Shown here in pieces: positions 1 through 8,822 of a stretch of DNA of 64,000 nt. The stretch covers positions 57,203 through 121,202 of the forward strand of contig CALCKW010000023.1 in assembly GCA_937965695.1 (NCBI GenBank), written 5' to 3'. The notes beneath the pieces were generated by a model that did no database searches, was not told the DNA's origin, and was given only the letters and a program-made list of their open reading frames with translations. How positions within the stretch are numbered: the stretch's first letter is position 1; each line of letters begins with the position of its first letter. This DNA comes from an uncultured Granulosicoccaceae bacterium (GTDB taxonomy: Bacteria > Pseudomonadota > Gammaproteobacteria > CALCKW01). A program made the position numbers and the translations under genes.

Positions 1-34
1 TATGGATCTATAACTTATCCTAATGGCTAGAACC

Positions 35-916
35 TCAAGCATACGGGTTGGCGAGCGCGTTTTCCACCGTGTGACTAATACGATCAACCGCTGCGTGCCC
101 TATATTCCCGAGCCGAGTTTGCCTAAAAAAGAGACCAATGTGCAACGGCTCAAGATTAGGCAACCCTTCAGCTAGACCAAGTTGTCGCATACCGGCTAAC
201 TGCGTTGGCCCCGTGAGGCACGACAACCCTAAGCCGTCACAAACCGCATTTTGCAACCCGCCGATACCTGGACTCGAATAGGCGATTCGCCAACGGCGAT
301 TCACAAACTTTAAAGCCTCTGTCATGCGTTCCCGATAGACACAGCCGTAGGGATGCACCACCAAGGGAATCTCTTCGTAGAGGTCCAGATCAAAATCGTC
401 TGCCCCACACCAAAAAGGCACTTCTCGCCACTGACGAAATAAATATTGCTGATCGCTGCCCTCAAAAAGCGCTATCGCAAGATCGATTTCATCGTTCTGT
501 AACGCTTCTATAAGGTTTTGCGATAAATCACAACGAATCTCAATTTGAACAGAAGGATTCTCCCTCACAAAGTCGGTCAGGCTTGATTGCAACAGATTAA
601 CCGCGTAATCCAGTGGTAAGCCGACTCGCAGTTTGTCGCCTTCGGCTGGCGGATCAAACTGACTAACCGCAAGGTCATTGAGCCGAAGAATCTGACGTGC
701 GTGTGTTGCTAGCGCTTCACCCTGCTCGGTGAGAGTCATGTCCCGCCCATCCCGCAGGATCAGCTTCTGACCCGTAAGCTGCTCCAACCTTTGCAGTTGT
801 AGACTGATTGCGGGCTGCGTTCTACTGAGCAACTGGGCCGCTCGTGTGTAGTTCCTCACTTCAATAACGGTGACGAATGTTCGCAGTAACTCTGTGGGTA
901 GATTGACAATTCTCAT
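35..916 (-). CDS. LysR family transcriptional regulator
   Basis: A 293-residue protein of normal length for the LysR family. The first 60 residues form the winged helix-turn-helix (the stretch around TRAAQLLSRTQPAISLQLQ is typical), followed by a periplasmic-binding-like effector domain from about residue 90. It is transcribed away from the BtpA-like/phosphoribosyltransferase pair that starts at 994, so by the usual LysR layout it probably controls that pair and itself. The effector is not readable from sequence. The ATG at 914-916 is preferred because it directly precedes the HTH domain; there is no strong ribosome binding site. Confidence 0.9.
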   Translation of the reverse strand: MRIVNLPTELLRTFVTVIEVRNYTRAAQLLSRTQPAISLQLQRLEQLTGQKLILRDGRDMTLTEQGEALATHARQILRLNDLAVSQFDPPAEGDKLRVGLPLDYAVNLLQSSLTDFVRENPSVQIEIRCDLSQNLIEALQNDEIDLAIALFEGSDQQYLFRQWREVPFWCGADDFDLDLYEEIPLVVHPYGCVYRERMTEALKFVNRRWRIAYSSPGIGGLQNAVCDGLGLSCLTGPTQLAGMRQLGLAEGLPNLEPLHIGLFFRQTRLGNIGHAAVDRISHTVENALANPYA

Positions 917-993
917 TATCTGCGCTTCATTAGTAATTTATATTGTACTATTTAAAGTATAAATTTTTCTTATTAATGATTGCAACTTATTCT
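917..993. promoter_or_regulatory. divergent promoter region, LysR / BtpA-like operon
   Basis: A short AT-rich intergenic region between two divergent genes. An imperfect inverted repeat is visible around 937-963 (TTTATA on the left, TATAAA on the right), of the size a LysR tetramer could use. The assignment is inferred from position and AT-rich dyad symmetry only; no clear -35/-10 pair was identified. Confidence 0.3.
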
Positions 994-1746
994 ATGCAAA
1001 TGAACCGCACAGACTTCCACAAATTATTTAAGTCCCCAGGCCCCGTTGTGCTGCCCGTCATTCATGTGCTCGACTCAGAGCGCACAGAATCAAACATTGT
1101 AAAACTGATTCGGGCAGGCGCTCACGGTTGTTTTTTGATCAACCATGATTTCGAACCAGAACATTTTTATCCCATTATTCGCGACATGCGTCATCGTTTC
1201 CCCTCGCTTTGGATCGGTGTGAATTTTCTGGCTGTCACTGGCAAAGATGCCTTTCCCGTACTCGCTAAATTGGCGAGCGAAGGATGCGACGTCGACGCCT
1301 ACTGGGCAGATGACGCCTGCATCGATGAGCACGGTAAAAACGCTGAAGCCACCGAAATCGAGAAAGCTAGAACCGACAGTGGCTGGACTGGCTTGTATTT
1401 TGGAGGAACAGCCTTCAAAAAACAGCGTGAAGTGTTGCCTGAAAATCACGGCGACGCCGCTCGAGAAGCTTGCCCCTTTATGGATGTTGTCACCACTTCA
1501 GGTGTCGCCACGGGCCAAGAAGCAGACCTTGGAAAGATTGAAACATTTCGAACAGCTATCGGCGACAAACCACTCGCTCTAGCGTCGGGAATCGATCCGA
1601 ACAATGCGCAAAGCTACGCCGATGTAGATTGCTTTATGGTGGCGACCGGCATCAATGAAACCGACAATTTTTACGATATAGATCTCGACAAGCTAACAGA
1701 TCTGTTGGCAACCACCCGAATGATTGGAACAGGAGATTCGCTATGA
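994..1746 (+). CDS. BtpA/SgcQ-like TIM-barrel protein
   Basis: About 250 residues resembling the BtpA family of TIM-barrel proteins. The family-like C-terminal part reads TSGVATG, then a lysine/arginine stretch, then ALASGI and DVDCFMVATGIN, which looks like the phosphate-binding end of a (beta/alpha)8 barrel. The reading frame stays open upstream to 943, but that would need a TTG start inside the promoter region; ATG at 994 or 1000 is more likely. The stop overlaps the next start (ATGA), so it is translationally coupled to a phosphoribosyltransferase. A role in nucleobase or nucleoside salvage is inferred from the pairing; no specific reaction can be named. Confidence 0.7.
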   Translation: MQMNRTDFHKLFKSPGPVVLPVIHVLDSERTESNIVKLIRAGAHGCFLINHDFEPEHFYPIIRDMRHRFPSLWIGVNFLAVTGKDAFPVLAKLASEGCDVDAYWADDACIDEHGKNAEATEIEKARTDSGWTGLYFGGTAFKKQREVLPENHGDAAREACPFMDVVTTSGVATGQEADLGKIETFRTAIGDKPLALASGIDPNNAQSYADVDCFMVATGINETDNFYDIDLDKLTDLLATTRMIGTGDSL

Positions 1747-2378
1747 ATGAACTGAGCAAAGGTCCTCGCGACGACCGCTGGTATCTGAATTTAATGGCAC
1801 CCAATACCAAAGGTGATAAATTCGCGTGGTTGGACCCGACTTCTATCTACATTAACGCAGAAGCTTTTACCGATCTACTGGATGATTTACAAGCAGACCT
1901 CTCCGATGTCGAATGCGATGTAGTGGCAGGTCTCGACGCGATGGGATTTGTTCTGGGAGCAGCCCTAGCCACGCGGCTGGGCGTAGGCTTCTTACCCATC
2001 AGAAAAGCGGGCAAACTGTGCGTTGACACCGACATCGTGTCCTTCGGAAACTATTCCGGTCGAATTCAGGAAATGGAAATGCGCCTACCAGCCTTCGCAC
2101 CTGGAACTCGCGTGCTATTGGCCGACCAATGGGTAGAAACAGGTGGCACGATGGACGGCGCCGTTCGACTAGTAGAACAACAACAAGGTGTCATTGCTGG
2201 TATGGCGGCCATCGCTATCGAAGAAAACGAAAGAACAAACACCTACAGAAAAACATACCCCTGCGTTTCAGCGGTTGCGCAGGGCTCGCGTTGGCAAACA
2301 GAGTGCAATGCACAAAAACTAAGCAGCTTCGATAACTACGACTCAGCAGCGTGTTTTCCGCAAACAAGGCGTTCGTAG
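1743..2378 (+). CDS. phosphoribosyltransferase (adenine PRTase-like)
   Basis: A 211-residue type I phosphoribosyltransferase-like protein. The PRPP-binding loop is visible near residues 120-135 (VLLADQWVETGGTM, acidic residues followed by TGGT), and an upstream VVAGLDAMGFVLG stretch matches the region preceding the active site of adenine phosphoribosyltransferases. It overlaps the upstream gene by 4 nt, so the two products are probably made in equal amounts. The acceptor base is unknown: the C-terminal half is not obviously a canonical Apt. Family assignment is firm, substrate is not. Confidence 0.75.
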   Translation: MNELSKGPRDDRWYLNLMAPNTKGDKFAWLDPTSIYINAEAFTDLLDDLQADLSDVECDVVAGLDAMGFVLGAALATRLGVGFLPIRKAGKLCVDTDIVSFGNYSGRIQEMEMRLPAFAPGTRVLLADQWVETGGTMDGAVRLVEQQQGVIAGMAAIAIEENERTNTYRKTYPCVSAVAQGSRWQTECNAQKLSSFDNYDSAACFPQTRRS

Positions 2379-2731
2379 GACGCACTAATTCTGTTTGTCA
2401 TTACTTTGGATTCATGTGGAGACCCTATCTCCACTAACACGCTTGTAAATGTGGTCCTAAAAGCGGTGAGCAGATCTTGTAAGCGTCTGCTGATATAGGG
2501 AAAATATCGGAACAGTTTATTGTCAATAACTAAGCGTTCAATTTCAATAATTTCGGCTAAGCCGCTTATCAGCGACTGGGCCATGTTCCTCACGCTTCTG
2601 CGTTTTCATGTTAAGGTACGACACCTTCTTTTGGCAGGATTCCGTAAGGGGAATGTCCAACAGCTACAGCGTTTGAACCACTCCATTCAAGCCTCAAGCT
2701 ACCTAGTGCCGATCCTTTCGAGTATCAGACA
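2379..2731. other. intergenic, no convincing gene
   Basis: About 350 bases between the phosphoribosyltransferase and the acetyltransferase. Short frames exist on both strands (2336-2593 minus, 2520-2735 plus), but they overlap each other, show no recognisable domain and lack good start signals. No tRNA, terminator or repeat was recognised. Confidence 0.5.
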
Positions 2732-3196
2732 TTGAACACATCACACATAAGACCATCCAAGCCGAATGACTTAGACTGTATAAAAAAAATTATTGACGCA
2801 GTAGATTTATTCCCCTCCGAGTTCTTGGACGGTATGTTCCTCAGCGGAGGAAATGATGCAGAGCAATCAGAATTCTGGATCACATTCGACGACGGTTCCC
2901 CCGTTGCAGTCGCCTACTGTGCTCCAGAGGCGATGACTTCTGGAACTTGGAATCTGCTCTTGATTGCCGTTCACCCCGAACGACAAAGTGAAGGAATAGG
3001 TGCCGAGATGATGTCGTATGTAGAATCAAAACTAGCATCCATAGGGACAAGATTATTGCTGGTTGAAACCTCCGGCACAGACGCTTTTGCGAGAACTAGA
3101 GCATTTTATAAAAAGCTTAACTATGAAGAAGAGGCTCGAATTAGAGAATTCTACTCTGCAGGGGATGACAAAATAGTTTTCCGTAAAGCCCTATAG
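2732..3196 (+). CDS. GNAT family N-acetyltransferase
   Basis: A 154-residue single-domain GNAT protein. The N-terminus IRPSKPNDLDCIKKII is the usual beta1-alpha1 start, and the acetyl-CoA pyrophosphate loop is seen as HPERQSEGIGAEMM (Q/R-x-x-G-x-G/A) near residues 89-102. The C-terminal part (ARTRAFYKKLNYEEEARI) is the typical beta5-alpha4 region. The only start that keeps the N-terminal strand is TTG at 2732. The acceptor substrate cannot be deduced, and the gene stands alone. Confidence 0.85.
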   Translation: MNTSHIRPSKPNDLDCIKKIIDAVDLFPSEFLDGMFLSGGNDAEQSEFWITFDDGSPVAVAYCAPEAMTSGTWNLLLIAVHPERQSEGIGAEMMSYVESKLASIGTRLLLVETSGTDAFARTRAFYKKLNYEEEARIREFYSAGDDKIVFRKAL

Positions 3197-3406
3197 CAAA
3201 TGAATAGACAGTCTGGCTTTTCATTGGGTCACACAGACTGCTGGCCTACCACGCACCTAAACAATTATTTATCAAGCACAACTAACAGAACAACAGCGTG
3301 CGATAAAACCTCAAATCTCTCTACATCGTTCACAGGCTCTAAATTTTCTTATCGCTAGTTGCGTGGCAGCTGAAATTACCGCGTGACCTCGCTCTCTGCC
3401 GACGTC

Positions 3407-3604
3407 TTATTTATCTTTGTCGTCGCCGTCAGGGATTGCCGCACCGACGACAGCGACAGTGCCCTTCACCGCAACTTTGGTGACACCTACCGCTGTGCTG
3501 GCTACTGCGTCTGTGACAGCCAATACAGTACAACCGGAGACGGAGAACATCAGTGCGCATGCTGCTGCAATAGCTGAAAGACGTATACCTTGGACTAAAG
3601 ACAT
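3407..3604 (-). CDS. small lipoprotein
   Basis: A 65-residue protein with a lipoprotein signal peptide: a basic start, a hydrophobic stretch (AIAAACALMFSV) and a lipobox SGC at about residues 23-25. The mature part is a short glycine/alanine/valine-rich segment ending in a charged GDDKDK tail. It resembles a family of tiny uncharacterised gammaproteobacterial lipoproteins. It would be anchored in the inner or outer membrane; the residue after Cys is Thr, not Asp, which favours the outer membrane. Function is unknown. Confidence 0.75.
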   Translation of the reverse strand: MSLVQGIRLSAIAAACALMFSVSGCTVLAVTDAVASTAVGVTKVAVKGTVAVVGAAIPDGDDKDK

Positions 3605-3743
3605 GAACTTGTTTACTCGGGGTGATTTTCCGGACTCTAAGAATAGACGCTGTTACAGCTTTACCGCCGTTTTTTTGCGTTACTAGTAAGATAATCCCCT
3701 CGATCCATCGGGATGTGCGAGGATACCCACAAGGAGAAAGCCT

Positions 3744-4235
3744 ATGCACCGTTCAACATTGTTGATTGCTCTTTTTCTCACTGCTGGTTTAGCGACGGGT
3801 ACGTCCGCTGAAAGCAAGGCAGAATTCAGCCTTGAACAAAATCAAAAAGCCAACTGGTTTGAGCAAGACCGAACTTACCAGCAAACAGTTGAAGGTGTGA
3901 TCGATGATTCCAGTAGCGGATTGCGCTGGCAGCATCAGGCACCTCTTAGACAACTCAGCTGGAGTGAGGCAAAAAACTATTGCCGGTCGCTTGCTCTAGG
4001 CGATGAATTAAAATGGCGCCTGCCCACTCGCCTTGAACTGCTCTCACTACTCAACTACGACAAAATCGAAAACGCCTACGACTCGCCCTACTTTGACAGC
4101 GAACCTCAGGTCGCGTTTTGGAGTGGGACCGTCTACGACAATATGCCAAGTCATGTATGGATTGCACAATTTGGCGAAGGTGATATGTATTGTTTAATGC
4201 GAGTAGCTCAGGCGCATGTTCGCTGTGTTGCCTAA
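3744..4235 (+). CDS. secreted DUF1566 (Lcl C-terminal) domain protein
   Basis: A 163-residue protein with a cleavable signal peptide (residues 1 to about 22, ending near GTSA) and one DUF1566/Lcl-C domain. The domain hallmarks are GLRWQH, a WSEAKNYC stretch, the WRLPTRLELLSLL core, FWSGT, and a closing HVRCVA. A good ribosome binding site (AAGGAGA, 3731-3737) precedes the ATG. Two cysteines near the ends of the domain may pair. The next gene encodes a second copy and overlaps by 20 nt. Proteins of this type are extracellular or periplasmic; function is not established. Confidence 0.85.
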   Translation: MHRSTLLIALFLTAGLATGTSAESKAEFSLEQNQKANWFEQDRTYQQTVEGVIDDSSSGLRWQHQAPLRQLSWSEAKNYCRSLALGDELKWRLPTRLELLSLLNYDKIENAYDSPYFDSEPQVAFWSGTVYDNMPSHVWIAQFGEGDMYCLMRVAQAHVRCVA

Positions 4236-4650
4236 ATACCTGCTCGCTCTTTTGCTACTAGGATTCAGCACAGGAGCACATGCAAACAGTAGGTTCATAG
4301 AATTAGAACCAGGCATTGTTCTCGACCGGCAGACAAGCTTGCACTGGCAGCAGGATGGTACGAGAAAAGCCATTAATTTTTTGGCGGCAACAAACTATTG
4401 TGAAAACCTACAACTGGGCGATCGAAATAATTGGCGGTTACCGGGTGTTAAAGAACTGATCTCTCTGGTTGACGAGGCGCACTATAAACCTTCTGCCTTT
4501 CCTATTTTTAGAACGGTGGCCAATTTATACTGGTCTGCAACGGTGAATCCTAAACGCCCAGGACTAAACTGGACAGTTAATTTTAGTGACGGCCACGTTC
4601 ACGCCTTTAGAGATGCATTAGACTTTAGCGTACGTTGTGTATCCGACTGA
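4216..4650 (+). CDS. secreted DUF1566 domain protein, second copy
   Basis: A 144-residue protein with a signal peptide (LLALLLLGFSTGAHA) and a single DUF1566 domain with the same landmarks as its neighbour: LHWQQDG, ATNYC, WRLPGVKELISLV, YWSAT and a terminal VRCVSD. Its start lies 20 nt inside the end of the first copy, in another frame, so the pair is co-transcribed and probably translationally coupled. The copies are clearly divergent, so this is an old duplication. No neighbouring secretion or pilus genes explain the pair. Confidence 0.85.
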   Translation: MFAVLPKYLLALLLLGFSTGAHANSRFIELEPGIVLDRQTSLHWQQDGTRKAINFLAATNYCENLQLGDRNNWRLPGVKELISLVDEAHYKPSAFPIFRTVANLYWSATVNPKRPGLNWTVNFSDGHVHAFRDALDFSVRCVSD

Positions 4651-4674
4651 TATTACATCTGCGACACCTCACAG

Positions 4675-5592
4675 CTATCTCTCGCCACGTCGAGCCAATA
4701 CATTTTCAATCGCCAATTGAAAAACTTGTTGTATTGGCGAAGGCTGCCAGCCAGCCCGCACCATCAATCCAACGGGCCCTTGCGTTATATCCATATTGAA
4801 TGGCAGCCGCACCAGTCTACCGTCTTCAATCTCACTGGCGACCACCCCACTGGAAATGATCCACACTGCGTCAGACTCGCGGGTATAGACGCGTCCGAAA
4901 GCACCGGATACTGTTTCAATACGATTGGGGGTTTCACCGAGCCCATTGGCAATCATCCATTGCTCCACGAGCGGCCGGATAGCCGAACCTTCCGGGGGGT
5001 AAACGACTTGCCATTCAGCGATGCGTCGCATGTCGGGCTGTGCCAGCAATGGATGCCCAGGCCGTACAACCAGCACGACGGCTTCGTTATAGAGCTGGGT
5101 AAAGGAAATACCTTTTAAACTCTCCGCACTGCCCAAACGCCCGATAACCACATCCAACTCACCGAGCTGTAGACGCTCAACTAAATAGCTGTGTGGCCCA
5201 TCCTCGATACGTAGAATAGCGCTGGGCGCCAGTGCTGTGAATTCAGCGGTGACTTCCGGCATCAACCACGCCGCGACACTGGGCAGCGCACCCAATGCAA
5301 GGGTTTCTCGTGCTGCTTGCCCTCCCTGCTCAACGCCGGATATCCCTTGCTGCAGACTCGCCAATGACATCTGAGCGAAATGCAAAAAAATTTCGCCCTG
5401 TTTGGTCAATCCGACTCCGGCGCGGCTACGCTCCAATAGCTGGGTGCCGATAATCAATTCAAGCTCTTTGAGCGTTTTAGAGATAGCCGGTTGCGTGAGG
5501 AAAAGCTTCTCCGCGGCACGCTTAAAGCTTTTTTCCCGAGCGATTTCAACAAAACACTGGATATGCCTGAATTTTATGCGCCGATCGATCAA
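4675..5592 (-). CDS. pcaQ: LysR-type regulator of the pca operon (PcaQ-like)
   Basis: A 305-residue LysR regulator whose N-terminus (IDRRIKFRHIQCFVEIAR, then FLTQPAISKTLKELE) matches the PcaQ type that activates protocatechuate catabolism genes. The effector-binding domain follows from about residue 95. It is divergent from and 86 nt away from pobA, the first gene of the aromatic operon. In known PcaQ systems the inducer is 3-oxoadipate or carboxymuconolactone; here that is inferred. A dyad symmetric element lies between the two genes at 5621-5645. Confidence 0.88.
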   Translation of the reverse strand: MIDRRIKFRHIQCFVEIAREKSFKRAAEKLFLTQPAISKTLKELELIIGTQLLERSRAGVGLTKQGEIFLHFAQMSLASLQQGISGVEQGGQAARETLALGALPSVAAWLMPEVTAEFTALAPSAILRIEDGPHSYLVERLQLGELDVVIGRLGSAESLKGISFTQLYNEAVVLVVRPGHPLLAQPDMRRIAEWQVVYPPEGSAIRPLVEQWMIANGLGETPNRIETVSGAFGRVYTRESDAVWIISSGVVASEIEDGRLVRLPFNMDITQGPVGLMVRAGWQPSPIQQVFQLAIENVLARRGER

Positions 5593-5620
5593 ATTCTTTC
5601 CATTTTTAGAATCTATAACA

Positions 5621-5645
5621 GCAATTAAGTCATTTTACTTATTGC
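5621..5645. promoter_or_regulatory. candidate PcaQ operator (interrupted palindrome)
   Basis: Inverted repeat in the pcaQ-pobA intergenic region: GCAA-t-TAAGT on the left and ACTTA-TTGC on the right, with a 6-nt centre. The arms are complementary except for one extra T in the left arm. Size, position and the T-N11-A character fit a LysR-family recognition site. The pobA start codon is 33 nt downstream. Confidence 0.5.
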
Positions 5646-5678
5646 TTTAGATCAGTCAAATTGCGATTAGGAGGAATT

Positions 5679-6854
5679 ATGACCATGAGAACTCAAGTCG
5701 TCATTATTGGCGGTGGCCCGTCGGGATTGCTGCTCAGCCAGCTGCTGGATCGCAAAGGTATTGACAGTATTGTGCTCGAACGCAAAACCAAGGAGTACGT
5801 GCTCAGCCGCATTCGTGCAGGCGTCTTGGAGACAGGCACCGTTGGCCTAATGCGCCAAGCAGATGTATCAGAACGTATGGATAAAGAGTGCTTGCTACAC
5901 GACAGCACGGTGATCTCTCACGGGGATGAGCAATTTAGCGTCAACTTCAAAGAGCTGACAGGCTCCCACGTAGTGGTATATGGCCAGACTGAACTCACGC
6001 GCGATCTCTATGCGGCTCGTGAAGAGATGGGCGGCCAGCTGATCTACAACGTCGAAAACGTGACAATCAACGACGCCAAGACGGACAAACCTTATGTTAC
6101 TTATGACGTTGACGGCAGTGAGAATCGCATTGACTGCGACTACATCGCTGGCTGCGACGGTTTTCACGGTGTCAGCCGTCAAGCAATTCCTCACTCGGTA
6201 CGACGAGAGGTTGAGAAGGTATACCCCTTTGGTTGGCTGGGCATATTGTCCGAGACACCTCCGGCGCACGAAGAGCTCATCTACGCCAGCTCTGATCGCG
6301 GATTTGCTCTGTGCTCCATGCGGAATGCTAATCTCAGCCGGTATTATATTCAGTGCTCACTCACGGATAATCCAGACGATTGGAGCGACGAAGCCTTTTG
6401 GCAAGAACTCAAAAGACGTATACCCGCAGACGTAGCGCATAACATGACGACGGGTCCTTCCATCGAGAAGTCGATCGCACCGCTTAGATCCTTTGTCTGC
6501 GAGCCCATGCGTTGGGGCCGCTTGTTCTTGTGCGGGGATGCGGCGCATATCGTTCCACCCACAGGTGCCAAGGGCTTGAACACGGCAGCCAGTGATATTC
6601 ACTACCTGTACAATGGTTTGGTGCAGTTCTATCAAGCGGGCAACAGCGAAGGTTTGGACCAATATTCGGAGAAGGCACTTGCGCGCGTATGGAAGGCAGA
6701 GCGCTTTAGCTGGTGGATGACCAACCTGCTGCACCGCTTTCCCGATCAATCTGAATTTGACTTAAAAATGCAATTGGCCGAAATCGCCTTTTTGAAATCC
6801 AATCGAGAGGCACAATCGGTGATGGCTCAAAACTACGTCGGACTACCCTACTAA
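5679..6854 (+). CDS. pobA: 4-hydroxybenzoate 3-monooxygenase
   Basis: A 391-residue flavoprotein hydroxylase that converts 4-hydroxybenzoate to protocatechuate using NAD(P)H and O2. Visible motifs are the N-terminal FAD dinucleotide fold (VIIGGGPSGLLLS), the CDGFHGVSR DG motif near residue 160, and the GDAAHIVPPTGAKGLN FAD-ribityl motif near residue 285. Length matches the Pseudomonas enzyme. ATG 5679 is chosen because a near-perfect ribosome binding site (AGGAGGA) lies just upstream; the frame is open further upstream only from a TTG. The stop overlaps the start of pcaD (TAATG). Confidence 0.96.
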   Translation: MTMRTQVVIIGGGPSGLLLSQLLDRKGIDSIVLERKTKEYVLSRIRAGVLETGTVGLMRQADVSERMDKECLLHDSTVISHGDEQFSVNFKELTGSHVVVYGQTELTRDLYAAREEMGGQLIYNVENVTINDAKTDKPYVTYDVDGSENRIDCDYIAGCDGFHGVSRQAIPHSVRREVEKVYPFGWLGILSETPPAHEELIYASSDRGFALCSMRNANLSRYYIQCSLTDNPDDWSDEAFWQELKRRIPADVAHNMTTGPSIEKSIAPLRSFVCEPMRWGRLFLCGDAAHIVPPTGAKGLNTAASDIHYLYNGLVQFYQAGNSEGLDQYSEKALARVWKAERFSWWMTNLLHRFPDQSEFDLKMQLAEIAFLKSNREAQSVMAQNYVGLPY

Positions 6855-7657
6855 TGAGCATGGATAAAATACAAGTCGCCGCTGTCAATGGCACCGAACT
6901 GCACTGGCGTGAAGACGGAGTCCCAAACGGAAAACCCGTCGTCTTTTCCAACTCCCTCGGTACAGATTTGCGCGTTTGGGATGCAGTCATTCCGTTGTTA
7001 CCCCAAGGACTGCGCTTCATCCGTTTCGACAATCGCGGTCACGGATTGTCATCTTGCCCTCCTGCTCCTTATTCAATCGATGACCTTCACAAAGATACCG
7101 AGCAACTGCTCGAGCAATTGGGTATCAAGGACTGTCTCTTTGTTGGTCTATCCATTGGCGGTATCATCGGCCAATCGCTGGCAGCAAGTCGCCCCGACTT
7201 AATTCGTGCACTGGTGTTATCAAACAGCACCGCAAAAACACCTAATAAGGCCGCATGGCAAGAACGAATTTCAGCGATTGAAGCAAACGGCATCGAATCA
7301 ATAGCAGACGCAATTCTCGAGCGCTGGTTCGGTACGGCATTTCAACAGCGCCCAGAAGCGACCATTTGGCGGAACATGCTGACTCGCACACCAGCGGAAG
7401 GTTATATTGGCTGCTGCCAAGCTATTGCCTTGGCTGATCTAACGGAGAAAACGGCGTCGTTAAAGCTTCCCGCAATGGGGATTGGCGGTAGTGAAGACGG
7501 TGCAAGCCCTGCAGAACTGATACGTGCCACGGTGGATACAATCTCGGGATCAAGCATGCACGTTATCGAAGGTGTGGGCCACCTGCCCTGTGTAGAAAAC
7601 CCCAAAGCCTTCGCCGAGCTGATGAACAACTTTATCAAGGAGATCTCACATGCCTGA
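6854..7657 (+). CDS. pcaD: 3-oxoadipate enol-lactonase
   Basis: A 267-residue alpha/beta hydrolase that opens 3-oxoadipate enol-lactone to 3-oxoadipate. The nucleophile elbow is GLSIGG (Ser near residue 101), the oxyanion segment is SNSLGTDLRVWD near the N-terminus, and the catalytic His lies in the C-terminal GVGHLPCVENP. Its ATG overlaps the pobA stop codon, and its end overlaps pcaC by 8 nt, so translation is coupled across the operon. Confidence 0.93.
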   Translation: MSMDKIQVAAVNGTELHWREDGVPNGKPVVFSNSLGTDLRVWDAVIPLLPQGLRFIRFDNRGHGLSSCPPAPYSIDDLHKDTEQLLEQLGIKDCLFVGLSIGGIIGQSLAASRPDLIRALVLSNSTAKTPNKAAWQERISAIEANGIESIADAILERWFGTAFQQRPEATIWRNMLTRTPAEGYIGCCQAIALADLTEKTASLKLPAMGIGGSEDGASPAELIRATVDTISGSSMHVIEGVGHLPCVENPKAFAELMNNFIKEISHA

Positions 7658-8051
7658 GAATATCCCTAGCGATAAATACAAGGCTGGTATGGATGTTAGA
7701 CGATCGGTGCTAGGCGATGCACATGTGGACAAAGCTGAGGCCGCCAAAACCCCCTTCGATCACGACTTTCAGACGCTGATCACCGAGGCGGCTTGGGGCA
7801 CAGTCTGGGCCTCTGACGGCATCGGCACGCGCGAACGCTCTATGCTAACCCTGGCACTCTTAGCCGCACTGGGTAATTTCGAAGAAATACCGATGCACAT
7901 TCGTGCCACCGCACGCACCGGTGCTAGCAAGCAAGACGTGCTAGAAGCTTTTCAGCATGTCGCCATCTACGCTGGTGTGCCACGTGCAAACCAAGCTTTA
8001 AAGCTAGCCAAACAAACCTATGCAGAAATGGAGCAGGCAGCGACAGACTAA
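7650..8051 (+). CDS. pcaC: 4-carboxymuconolactone decarboxylase
   Basis: A 133-residue single-domain carboxymuconolactone decarboxylase. It converts 4-carboxymuconolactone to 3-oxoadipate enol-lactone. Typical features are the N-terminal GMDVRRSVLGDAHVD segment, the helix with RERSMLTLALLAALG, the HIRATARTGASKQDV stretch and the AIYAGVPRANQA segment. It is separate from pcaD, not fused as in some actinobacteria. It overlaps pcaD by 8 nt. Confidence 0.94.
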   Translation: MPENIPSDKYKAGMDVRRSVLGDAHVDKAEAAKTPFDHDFQTLITEAAWGTVWASDGIGTRERSMLTLALLAALGNFEEIPMHIRATARTGASKQDVLEAFQHVAIYAGVPRANQALKLAKQTYAEMEQAATD

Positions 8052-8091
8052 CGTCTGCACCTTGCACCCAATGATTCAGGAGTAATTCACC

Positions 8092-8820
8092 ATGTCTAAA
8101 CCTGGCGAGTATTATCAGCGGGACCGAGCGTGGCATCCGCCAGCTCTTGACCCAAGCTATAAAACCAGCGTGGCGCGATCGCCACGATTGGCTCTTATAT
8201 CACTGCAAAATTCCGCGAGCGAAATAACGGGTCCGGTCTTTGGCCACAACGATATTGACCCGATCGACAACGATCTACTCAAAAACTACGCACAAGCTGG
8301 CGAAGGTCCTATCGGTGAGCGCATCATCCTGCACGGCCGTGTGCTTGATCAAAACAGCAAACCCGTTGCAAATACACTGGTTGAGATTTGGCAGGCTAAC
8401 GCTGGCGGCAGGTATCGTCACAAGAAAGACACCTACCTCGCACCCGTTGACCCCAACTTTGGTGGCTGTGGTAGAACCATGACCGACGAGAACGGTTATT
8501 ACTATTTTCGCACGGTTAAACCCGGTGCTTACCCTTGGCGCAACTTCATCAACAGCTGGCGCCCAGCGCATATTCATCTGTCAATATTTGGCAGTGGCTT
8601 CGCGCAGCGCTTGATCACTCAATGCTACTTTGAAGGCGATCCGCTGATCCCTAAGTGCCCTATCGTGCAATCAATCTCTGACCCCACAGCGGTGCAACAG
8701 CTGACAGCCCGCATTGACATGAATGCAACCATACCGCTGGACTCCATAGCCTACCGGTTCGATATCGTGCTGCGAGGACGCCGCGCTACCCTTTTTGAAA
8801 ATCGACTGGAGGGGGATTGA
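8092..8820 (+). CDS. pcaH: protocatechuate 3,4-dioxygenase beta subunit
   Basis: A 242-residue iron-binding subunit of the intradiol dioxygenase that cleaves protocatechuate to 3-carboxy-cis,cis-muconate. The iron ligands expected for this family are visible: a tyrosine in the [17 protein letters not shown] region and the paired histidines in [11 protein letters not shown]. The N-terminal PcaH extension ([19 protein letters not shown]) is present. A ribosome binding site (AGGAG) precedes the ATG. pcaG follows after 2 nt, consistent with a stoichiometric heteromer. Confidence 0.96.
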   Translation: MSKPGEYYQRDRAWHPPALDPSYKTSVARSPRLALISLQNSASEITGPVFGHNDIDPIDNDLLKNYAQAGEGPIGERIILHGRVLDQNSKPVANTLVEIWQANAGGRYRHKKDTYLAPVDPNFGGCGRTMTDENGYYYFRTVKPGAYPWRNFINSWRPAHIHLSIFGSGFAQRLITQCYFEGDPLIPKCPIVQSISDPTAVQQLTARIDMNATIPLDSIAYRFDIVLRGRRATLFENRLEGD

Positions 8821-8822
8821 TC

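Noticed and set aside
2336..2735. Short frames on both strands (85 codons minus, 71 codons plus) after the phosphoribosyltransferase gene
   Set aside because: They overlap each other and flanking genes, show no domain or signal peptide and have no good ribosome binding sites.
5661..5678. TTG start six codons upstream of pobA
   Set aside because: It would place the perfect ribosome binding site inside the gene; the ATG at 5679 fits both the site and the family N-terminus.
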